From positions 1 through 32,039 of the forward strand of contig CAZILN010000010.1 of the NCBI GenBank assembly GCA_964540005.1: DNA of 32,039 bases, given 5' to 3'. This document shows, piece after piece, positions 1 to 6,839 of the stretch. Position 1 is the first letter of the stretch; the number at the start of each line of letters is the position of its first letter. Origin of the DNA: CAZILN01 sp964540005 (GTDB lineage Bacteria > Bacteroidota > Bacteroidia > Bacteroidales > SM23-62). The position numbers were made by a program, and so were the translations under genes. The notes under the pieces were generated by a model that was given only the letters and a program-made list of their open reading frames with translations, had not been told where the DNA came from and ran no database searches.

Positions 1-1731
1 AAAAACCTTGGCGGGAAGGATCTTTTTTACGGCTTTCCGTTCCAGGCCTGGTTCTATCTTTTCTTTATAATGTTTATACCATTCTTCCGGAGGGATCTTT
101 CTTTGGGTGGTATAACGGCCCTGTTCATCTACCTCCTTCGCCTCAACGATCTGAAGTATCTGGTCGGGATTTACATATCCGCAACTGCTGCATTCAGCTT
201 CACTGACATCTGCAAACCTGCTCAGTTTTTTAAAATAGATGATAGCATCGATCGGGTTACCTGTATAGATGGGATACCCTCCCTTATCCATTACCCATAG
301 TTTATCAAACATTTTAAAGATATTCGAAGAGGGTTGATGAATATTTGCAATAACCAGTTTACCCTTTACACTCTGGTCCTTCAACAGGCGGATCACATTT
401 TCGGAATCCATGGAGGATAAGCCGGAGGTAGGTTCATCCACAAAAAGGATGGAAGGTTCGCGCATCAGTTCAAGGCCTATATTCAGCCTTTTCCGTTGTC
501 CGCCGCTTATGAACTTATTCAGCGGACTTCCTACCTTCAGGTTCATGGTATCGGTGAGGTTAAAGTCCGTTAGCTGCTGGAAGACAATTTTCTTTATCTG
601 GTTCTCAGTGAGGTCCCCGAAGCAAAGCCTGGCATTATAATACAGGTTTTGGAATACTGTAAGCTCTTCAAAAAGCAGGTCGTCCTGAGGAATGAATCCA
701 ATGAAACTCTTCAGCCTGTAACGATCGAAATAGAGGTGATAATTATTGATGGTGATCTTTCCCCTGTCCAGGTGCAGCTGTCCGCTCAAAATGTTCAGCA
801 TGGTGGATTTCCCCACACCGCTACCCCCCATAATCCCTATCAGCTGTCCGGATTCCTCGGAAAAATTAAAGTTCTGTATTCCATTATTGGAATTATGGAA
901 CCTGAATTCAACGTTCTCTCCATTGATTACTATCCGTATATCGGAATCGGATTGAAGGAACCTGCTGGCAATTTCACTGTAGTAAATAGACCCGCTCTTA
1001 TGGCAGCGGATGATTGATCCGCTTTCCAGGATATAGAACCTTTCGGGTGCTATTTCCTGTCCCTCCAGTTGCAGGCTTTGGGAGCCCTGGTATTTCAGGA
1101 CAAAGATATTAATGCTGCTGAAGTGAAGTATAATGATCTTTCCCTGCAGGCCTTCGCGATTCATCCTGTTTGATCTTTTTTGCTCTTTTGGCCGGTTCTG
1201 ATCTATCCAGTCCCCTTCAAGTTCTTCGATCGAAGATTCCACTTCGTTTTCAATAAACAGGACCAGGTCCTGGTCATATTGCTCATCAGGACAACCCGTA
1301 ACAAACAATAAGGAGTTTCTTAACTCTGCCTCATTAATATTAAAGGTTTCCGCTACCAGGATAATGAATTCCCTTTCTCTTTCACTGATGAGTTTATCCT
1401 CATATGTAAACTCTATCAACCGGAGCAACACTATGATGCGTTCATTCTGGTGCAACTCCTTTCTTATCTGGAGGCAGATCTTTCTGAGTTGTTCTGATTC
1501 CTGCTGGGTGAGATTGGGCAGGCTGGCAGCAATATTGAATTCCTGGTCACGATGGTAAAAATCCAGATAATTATCAAACAGGCCCAGGTATTCCTGGGTT
1601 GTCTCATCCTTAAGGTGCTGAAGCAGGTAGGCCTGGACTATCTTTCTGCCGGATGTTGAGACACTTTCCCTGGTTACAGTTGCAATAACAGCAAACAGGT
1701 GCATCAGTGCATTAAGTATTGATTCACTCAT
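1..1731 (-). CDS. ABCG-like ABC transporter ATP-binding protein with N-terminal helical region (3' end beyond window)
   Basis: ATP-driven export protein, of which 577 codons are visible; the frame is still open at base 1, so the C-terminal part, expected to hold ABC-2 type membrane segments, is missing. Start ATG is at 1731-1729. Residues 1-150 are helical and acidic and resemble a TerB-like module. Residues 195-280 are beta-rich, resembling an FHA-like module. The ATPase core follows: Walker A GGSGVGKST (302-310), Q-loop PQDD (348-351), signature SGGQRKR (409-415), Walker B ILFVDEP (428-434), and H-loop NIHQP (463-467). The order and the GGQRKR signature fit the White/ABCG class, where ATPase and permease share one chain. 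A CSSC pair (residues 514-517) follows the ATPase and could bind metal. Substrate cannot be told. No partner gene is visible. The family call is secure; the two N-terminal module calls are inference. Confidence 0.92.
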   Translation of the reverse strand, partial: MSESILNALMHLFAVIATVTRESVSTSGRKIVQAYLLQHLKDETTQEYLGLFDNYLDFYHRDQEFNIAASLPNLTQQESEQLRKICLQIRKELHQNERIIVLLRLIEFTYEDKLISEREREFIILVAETFNINEAELRNSLLFVTGCPDEQYDQDLVLFIENEVESSIEELEGDWIDQNRPKEQKRSNRMNREGLQGKIIILHFSSINIFVLKYQGSQSLQLEGQEIAPERFYILESGSIIRCHKSGSIYYSEIASRFLQSDSDIRIVINGENVEFRFHNSNNGIQNFNFSEESGQLIGIMGGSGVGKSTMLNILSGQLHLDRGKITINNYHLYFDRYRLKSFIGFIPQDDLLFEELTVFQNLYYNARLCFGDLTENQIKKIVFQQLTDFNLTDTMNLKVGSPLNKFISGGQRKRLNIGLELMREPSILFVDEPTSGLSSMDSENVIRLLKDQSVKGKLVIANIHQPSSNIFKMFDKLWVMDKGGYPIYTGNPIDAIIYFKKLSRFADVSEAECSSCGYVNPDQILQIVEAKEVDEQGRYTTQRKIPPEEWYKHYKEKIEPGLERKAVKKILPAKVF

Positions 1732-1778
1732 CCGGACTTCAGGTTAATCGATGTATAAAAGTAAAAAAATCAATTAAA

Positions 1779-1815
1779 AAAGGGGCCGTCTCAAATCAAA
1801 TTGATTCGGCCCTTT
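1779..1815 (-). terminator. Second, inner terminator-like hairpin in the 217-bp element
   Basis: Read on the minus strand, AAAGGGCCG and CGGCCCC form a stem with a small nested AATCA/TGATT helix in the loop, followed directly by a run of six T. It could stop read-through from the lipoprotein gene before the ABC transporter gene. It is also one end of the repeat element, so its role may be secondary. Confidence 0.35.
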
Positions 1816-1962
1816 ATTACATCTTTTCAAGGATATTAATTCGCCGCTGCATAATTTGCTTCGCAAATGACGCTGAGGCGGCTTCAATTAATCCTGCCAA
1901 AATTTGTTCTTTAGAAAATTTTGAAGTGCCGTTTTAATTAAAGCAAGTGAAAGGGAAAAAAG

Positions 1963-1995
1963 AAAGGGACTGCCTACTTTTGAGACAGCCCCTTT
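1963..1995 (-). terminator. Rho-independent terminator after the lipoprotein gene
   Basis: On the minus strand an AAAGGGGCTG / CAGTCCCTTT stem with a 13-base loop is followed by TTTCTTTTTT. It begins 27 bp past the stop codon of the lipoprotein gene (2023-2856), the right place for its terminator. The stem is also the right end of the repeat element, so the element may supply the terminator. Confidence 0.5.
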
Positions 1996-2022
1996 AATGT
2001 TTCGTGCAGAACTGACCTGTAT

Positions 2023-2856
2023 TTATGAGACAATTCCGTTTCTGAGTGCTTCAGCTATTGTAACAAGCTCTTCCAGTTGTTCACTGTTTAAGATATCACC
2101 GGCAGCTATATAAATTTCCTTGATTTTCTGGAGCTCGGTTAAAAGTTCATTGATCATAACATTCTCTTTTACCGGTTCCATTATTTCAAGGAGTTTAGTC
2201 AGTGATGGATCCTGGCTGGCAATGATCTTTAAAAGCTCCTGATTGTTCTGGCTGGTTATGGTGATCTGGGAGGTGATGTATATGGCTTCGATCCAGCTTC
2301 CGGCCATTACCAGGACAGAAAGTTCATCCTGGTTGTTTTCCTTCAGGTGCCGGTATGTATCGTAAAAAGAATCAGAAATAATAGCTATCAGGCTGTCTAC
2401 AATATCTATATTATTTTCAACCCTTTCAACCAGGACCCTGTTAAATCCGCTGGAGATCTGCAGTTCATCGATCAGCCGTGAAGAAGCCTGCAGGTATTGC
2501 ATGGTTTCCTGGCTCTGGTTATAGGTAGCCGCATAGCTGAGATCGGCACCATAGACGCCCAGGTTGAGTGCCTTGCTCTGCTGGGTAATGTACTTGTCCA
2601 CATTTTCAGCCTGGTTACTCATATCAAAAATATAACCTGCACCTGCTTCTATAAGGAGGGTGGTGACTTCAAAGGCTGTTGGAAGAGGATATTCACTGAC
2701 ATCCCTGATGGCATAGTCCTTACTTAATTCACTTTCATCAACATTTAGATCACCGGATGCCCCACGGTCTGTTTTACCTTTACAGGCCGAAAAAAGTATG
2801 ACAATGGATAGCAGGATAGTGGCAGGTAAGGTGTGAACTGATCTGATGGTTTTCAT
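2023..2856 (-). CDS. Lipoprotein of unknown function, helical
   Basis: A 277-residue protein. I chose the ATG at 2856, not the longer open frame reaching 3009, because it starts a clear lipoprotein signal: MKTIRSVHTL, a hydrophobic stretch, then the lipobox LFSAC with Cys25. The extra upstream codons are AT-rich and overlap the likely promoter. The mature part is acidic and almost wholly helical, with no Cys after the lipidated one and no catalytic motif that I recognise. Regularly spaced Leu/Ile with Glu and Gln suggest a helical bundle. It has its own candidate promoter (2899-2906) and terminator (1963-1995), so it is probably a single-gene unit, divergent from the glycosylasparaginase gene. 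I do not recognise the family. Anchoring in a membrane is inferred from the lipobox; inner or outer membrane cannot be told. Confidence 0.85.
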   Translation of the reverse strand: MKTIRSVHTLPATILLSIVILFSACKGKTDRGASGDLNVDESELSKDYAIRDVSEYPLPTAFEVTTLLIEAGAGYIFDMSNQAENVDKYITQQSKALNLGVYGADLSYAATYNQSQETMQYLQASSRLIDELQISSGFNRVLVERVENNIDIVDSLIAIISDSFYDTYRHLKENNQDELSVLVMAGSWIEAIYITSQITITSQNNQELLKIIASQDPSLTKLLEIMEPVKENVMINELLTELQKIKEIYIAAGDILNSEQLEELVTIAEALRNGIVS

Positions 2857-2898
2857 ATGAATCCTTGTGTTAATTGATTTTAATTTTGATAATGTCCC

Positions 2899-2906
2899 CA
2901 AAAATA
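2899..2906 (-). promoter_or_regulatory. Candidate Bacteroidota -7 promoter box
   Basis: On the minus strand this reads TATTTTTG, matching the Bacteroidota -7 consensus TAnnTTTG. It lies about 42 bp upstream of the ATG at 2856, giving a leader of about 36 bases. No convincing -33 TTTG is present at the usual distance. Confidence 0.35.
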
Positions 2907-3026
2907 TAAAATATATTCGTTTGTGATAATGCTGAGTGATTATTTTATACAATATTAAATCGTGTAAAACATATATCTTTATCGATATTCTTAGTATTAT
3001 TCTTGTCAATAAATAATTATTATACG

Positions 3027-4019
3027 ATGTTTACCAGACGTAGCTTCCTTCATTCATCTTTCTTAGGCACATTCGGATTGACGCTCAGTCCGGGATCACT
3101 GAACATACATACCGGAAAACATAAGGCTGTTGAAGCAAAAATGAATGACTTTCCCATAGTTGTGTCCACCTGGCCGCATGGCCTGGATGCCAATAAGGCA
3201 GCGCTGGAGGTGCTCTCATCAGGGGGGACCTCCCTGGACGCGGTGGAAAAAGGGGTTATGGTTTCGGAAGCAGATCCCCTGATCACCAGCGTAGGTTACG
3301 GGGGATTCCCGGATGCAGAAGGGAATGTGACCCTGGATGCCTGCATCATGGATGATAAGAGCAATTGCGGATCTGTCGCATACCTTCAGCATATCATGCA
3401 TCCCATATCAGTGGCCAGGCTGGTCATGGAGAAAACACCCCACGTGATGCTTGCCGGTCAGGGTGCCCTGGAATTTGCCATGGAGCATGGATTCACCCGG
3501 GAGGACCTGCTGACCGACCAGGCCAGGCTGGCATGGGAGACGTGGAAATCAGGCCGTGAGGAGGCTAAAGAACCCTGGGAGGATCATGATACTATCGGGA
3601 TGCTTGCCATTGACAGCAAGGGCATGCTGGCAGGTGCCTGTACCACCAGTGGTCTGGCTTTTAAGAAACCGGGAAGGGTAGGGGATTCTCCAATTATCGG
3701 AGCCGGACTTTTTGTTGACAATGAGGTAGGGGGGGCCGTGGCTACCGGGACCGGTGAACTGGTGATGAAAACACTGGGTACCCACCTGGTGGTAGAATTA
3801 ATGCGAAGCGGGATGGATCCGGGAAAAGCCTGCAGGGAGGCGATAAAGAGGGTCATTCAGAAATGCTCTCCTGCAGCAGAACACCAGGTAGGTTATCTTG
3901 CTCTTTCCAGCTCGGGTGAGATCGGTGCCTGCTCCATTCTTCCGGGATTCAGTTATGCTGCCGGGGTGGGACAGGAAAATTATATGCATTGGAGTGATTT
4001 TGTTGAAAAGGAAGATTAA
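3027..4019 (+). CDS. N4-(beta-N-acetylglucosaminyl)-L-asparaginase (glycosylasparaginase), Tat-exported
   Basis: An Ntn-hydrolase that cleaves the GlcNAc-Asn bond of N-glycopeptides. The protein is 330 residues, normal for the family. The ATG at 3027 starts a twin-arginine signal (TRRSFLH, residues 3-9, then a hydrophobic stretch), so export in folded form is likely. The self-cleavage site is HDTIG with Thr189 as the expected nucleophile, followed by the substrate-binding pattern GRVGDSP (216-222) and TGTGE (240-244). SGGTSLDAVEKG (65-76) is the usual N-terminal family block. The next gene starts two bases after this stop codon, and an exported M1 peptidase follows, so the setting fits extracytoplasmic breakdown of glycopeptides. 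The family is shared with isoaspartyl peptidases and L-asparaginases, but the HDTIG and GRVGDSP blocks favour the glycosylasparaginase branch. Confidence 0.9.
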   Translation: MFTRRSFLHSSFLGTFGLTLSPGSLNIHTGKHKAVEAKMNDFPIVVSTWPHGLDANKAALEVLSSGGTSLDAVEKGVMVSEADPLITSVGYGGFPDAEGNVTLDACIMDDKSNCGSVAYLQHIMHPISVARLVMEKTPHVMLAGQGALEFAMEHGFTREDLLTDQARLAWETWKSGREEAKEPWEDHDTIGMLAIDSKGMLAGACTTSGLAFKKPGRVGDSPIIGAGLFVDNEVGGAVATGTGELVMKTLGTHLVVELMRSGMDPGKACREAIKRVIQKCSPAAEHQVGYLALSSSGEIGACSILPGFSYAAGVGQENYMHWSDFVEKED

Positions 4020-4021
4020 GT

Positions 4022-6784
4022 ATGAGGAAGCTTATCCTCATATTCCAGTTACTGGTTATTATCAGGATTGGCCATGCTCAGGATGTAGAAGGATTCCTCT
4101 TTTCAGGCGGGGACGGTTTGTTAATAGAAGAGGTTCTCATCCGTGACAGAGACAGGGTGCACTGTGAGGGACCCCTCGATTTTTTCTCGTTTCGTATCGG
4201 TGACAGCCTCATCCTGGCATCTGAAGCCAGCCTTATTCATGAGAATGATCAGTACATCCTGAGGTACCCGGACCTTCTGAGGGTGCAGGTGAGTGAGAAT
4301 GAGATGTTCACCGGCGCCACCTATTCACTGGAGTTTACCAATATAAGTCCGGATACACTCATTCTTGAAAATGTGGTTCCCTTCGGGGAGAAACAGGGGC
4401 ATGTGTATATAACAGCCTCCGGTCCACCGGCACTCGCAAGGGCCCATCTTTTCAGACCGGGGAAGGTTCCCCTGAGCATCATCCTTCCTGATAATGCCTG
4501 GGAAATGGGCTACGGGTCCTTTGCTGACCAAGGGATCTCAATCTGTGCTATAGCGCGCCGTATATCCACTGAAGCTTGCATAATAAGGCGTTATTCCACC
4601 ATCATCCCGCCCGGCAGATCCGTAATTTATGAATTATTTGCTGATGCTTACCAGGGTCTCTGGCAGAATGGCCTGAAGCTGATGTTTCACGACAGGTACC
4701 TTTATGATCTCGTAAGCTTCGACGACCAACTCTATGAGAGAACGGACCTCGGCTGGATTAAGGATGCCTGGATCATCTCCCTTTTGTATGCCTGGGACCA
4801 CTCACTGTATGATCAAGTGACAAAGTCATACCGGACCACTGAATACCTTGACAGGGGAACAGCCCTGCTGGGAGGATATGATGTGCTCGGCATCTGGCCC
4901 ACCTGGCCGAGGCTGGGTGTGGATGAGAGGAACCAGTGGGATCTTTACCGCGACCTGCCCGGTGGTTTGCAGTCCCTGCGCAGGATCAGCGATGAACTGC
5001 ATTCACGTCATGCACGTATGTTTATTGCCTACAATCCATGGGATAAAAGCACCAGGGATGAAGATCACATGTCAGGTATGGCAGGCATTATTAAGGCTAC
5101 AGATGCGGACGGTGTGATCCTTGACACCAGGGGCGGATCCAGCGCTGAGCTCCAGGAAGCGGCAGACAGGGTTAAGGAGGGGGTAGTAATGTACAGCGAA
5201 GGAATGGCAGTCACCTCAGATATGCCCGGGATCATTTCAGGAAGGGTCCATAATGCTATTTTCCTGCAACCTGTGCTGAACATGAACCGGGTGATCAAAC
5301 CTGATTTTTCCGTTTTCAGGGTATGCCACATCATTGAGGGAAAGTTGCATCGTGAAGCAGCAATCTCTTTGTTTAACGGAATTGGTACGGAAATCATAAG
5401 CTTCGGTCCGGGCCGGCCATCCTGGATGGACGGTGAGCTGGAATACCTTGGTAAGACCAGCAGGATACTCCGGGAAAATTCTGCCATTTTTAAAAATACC
5501 GGCTGGACACCCCTTGTCGCAACACACCGGGATAGTATATGGGTAAATTGCTGGCAGGATGAGAGCAAAAGGCTGTATACGGTTTTCAGCCTGATACCTG
5601 AGGGGTATAAAGGAGCGCTCATACCCTGTGATCCCGCGCCGGATAAGCATTTTATCAGCCTCTGGCATCATACCGAATTGAAGGCAGAACAGGTACAGAC
5701 AGGCTGGTACCTGCCTGTTGAAACTGCTGCATTCAACCATGCATGGCTGGGGACCCGGCAGGAAGGGGCTGTTGATTGTGTAGCTGAATTCATCCGGCTG
5801 CTGGATGCCTGCCGGATGGGAGACAGCCTCAGGCTGCAGGCATCGGAGGGCGACAGGATATGCATATGGAAGGGGGACCCTTCCTATAAGAAGGAAGCAT
5901 ATGAAGTGGCATCAGGGATACATGCATTGAAAATTACAGAATTATTCGGCGGGTATGAAGGAAAGATTGTCGTACAACTGTTCCGGGGTGAGGAGATCCT
6001 CGACGAAAGGATACCGGAGCATGAAGCAGGCAAACCCTGGCTCGCCTCTGTAAGGGGCTGGACAGAATTTGCGGACCGGGTGCCTGAAGATATGGTACTG
6101 GTTACCGGGATGAAAATACTTATGGATGTAAGTAATCCGGACCAGTTCATACCTTATCCGGATTATGACCGGAACAATAACGTCCGGCTGGAACCTTTCC
6201 TGATGGACAGGTTTCCCGTTACCAACAAGCAGTTTTATGATTTTTTACAGGACAGCAGGTATATGCCTGCCGATACTACTAACTTCCTGAGGCATTGGGT
6301 GAATGGTAGCTATATGCCCGGTCAGGAAAACCAGCCTGTGGTTTACATAGATCACTCAGATGCCATGGTGTATGCTGCCTGGGCCGGGAAAAGACTGCCT
6401 TCGGAAGCCGAATGGCAACTGGCTGCACAGGGTGTGGACGGAAGGAAGTGGCCCTGGGGAGATCAGATGGATCAGGGCAGGTGCAATCCCGGGGGAATAG
6501 GACTGACGGATGTTGATGCATACGCCCGGGGCAGCAGTCCATATGGCGTCCGGGATCTTGTCGGCAATGCATGGCAACTTACAGATGATGTATATGAGAA
6601 CGGAAGTTATACCTTTGTCATCATAAGGGGAGGCTCATATTTCGATCCGGATTCGAGCCGGTGGTATGTTAAGGGAGGTCCGCAACCACTGGACCGGACA
6701 CAGATGCTGCTCCTTATGTCGCCGGGCTATAACCGTTGTTCGACAGTGGGATTCAGATGTGTGAAAGATATTATAACTAAATAA
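4022..6784 (+). CDS. Secreted glycoside-hydrolase-like barrel fused to an FGE-like (SUMF1) domain
   Basis: A 920-residue protein starting two bases after the glycosylasparaginase stop. Residues 1-20 are a Sec signal peptide ending GHAQ. Residues 21-250 look beta-rich. Residues about 270-500 read as a TIM-barrel hydrolase: GIWPTWPRLG, then VILDT (Asp368) and MYSEGM (Glu393), which are possible catalytic acids; this region resembles putative glycosidases such as DUF6259, but I cannot name the GH family. Residues 688-918 form an FGE-sulfatase/SUMF1-type domain: PEDMVLV, RFPVTNKQFYDF, KRLPSEAEWQLAAQG, GNAWQL, RGGSY, GFRC. The two active-site Cys of true FGE sit in RGGS-x-x-C-x4-C; here those places are Asp875 and Arg880, so it should not make formylglycine and may instead bind a ligand or shape the fold. 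It probably acts on glycans released with the neighbouring enzymes. Confidence 0.82.
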   Translation: MRKLILIFQLLVIIRIGHAQDVEGFLFSGGDGLLIEEVLIRDRDRVHCEGPLDFFSFRIGDSLILASEASLIHENDQYILRYPDLLRVQVSENEMFTGATYSLEFTNISPDTLILENVVPFGEKQGHVYITASGPPALARAHLFRPGKVPLSIILPDNAWEMGYGSFADQGISICAIARRISTEACIIRRYSTIIPPGRSVIYELFADAYQGLWQNGLKLMFHDRYLYDLVSFDDQLYERTDLGWIKDAWIISLLYAWDHSLYDQVTKSYRTTEYLDRGTALLGGYDVLGIWPTWPRLGVDERNQWDLYRDLPGGLQSLRRISDELHSRHARMFIAYNPWDKSTRDEDHMSGMAGIIKATDADGVILDTRGGSSAELQEAADRVKEGVVMYSEGMAVTSDMPGIISGRVHNAIFLQPVLNMNRVIKPDFSVFRVCHIIEGKLHREAAISLFNGIGTEIISFGPGRPSWMDGELEYLGKTSRILRENSAIFKNTGWTPLVATHRDSIWVNCWQDESKRLYTVFSLIPEGYKGALIPCDPAPDKHFISLWHHTELKAEQVQTGWYLPVETAAFNHAWLGTRQEGAVDCVAEFIRLLDACRMGDSLRLQASEGDRICIWKGDPSYKKEAYEVASGIHALKITELFGGYEGKIVVQLFRGEEILDERIPEHEAGKPWLASVRGWTEFADRVPEDMVLVTGMKILMDVSNPDQFIPYPDYDRNNNVRLEPFLMDRFPVTNKQFYDFLQDSRYMPADTTNFLRHWVNGSYMPGQENQPVVYIDHSDAMVYAAWAGKRLPSEAEWQLAAQGVDGRKWPWGDQMDQGRCNPGGIGLTDVDAYARGSSPYGVRDLVGNAWQLTDDVYENGSYTFVIIRGGSYFDPDSSRWYVKGGPQPLDRTQMLLLMSPGYNRCSTVGFRCVKDIITK

Positions 6785-6839
6785 AATAGTACGCAATAAC
6801 ATACATACGATCAGAGGGTCATTCCTGCTATTACTGATA

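Larger units (their letters stand above)
1779..1995. repeat. MITE-like element with 17-bp terminal inverted repeats
   Basis: The left end AAAGGGGCCGTCTCAAA (1779-1795) and the reverse complement of the right end AAAGGGGCTGTCTCAAA (1979-1995) differ at one base. Each end also folds on itself: 1779-1788 pairs with 1807-1815, and 1963-1972 with 1986-1995. The centre (1835-1892) is a third palindrome: ATTAATT and GCCGC arms around the perfect inner repeat ATTTGC-TTC-GCAAAT. No reading frame inside looks real. The flanks are A/T-rich (TTAAA outside the left end, TTTAA outside the right), so a target duplication is possible but not clear. The GGGGCTGTCTCA end resembles ends I associate with IS1182-like elements; that link is from memory. 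It fills the only long gap without a gene (1732-2022). Confidence 0.6.

Noticed and set aside
649..1017. Plus-strand frame of 122 codons opposite the ABC transporter
   Set aside because: Covers the Walker A region of the real minus-strand gene; no independent support.
2857..3009. Longer start for the lipoprotein gene (to 3009)
   Set aside because: It would bury the lipoprotein signal inside the chain and read through the AT-rich promoter area.
5065..5740. Two overlapping minus-strand frames inside the glycosidase/FGE-like gene
   Set aside because: The plus-strand gene is continuous with domain motifs before and after; the minus frames show no motif, start site or signal.
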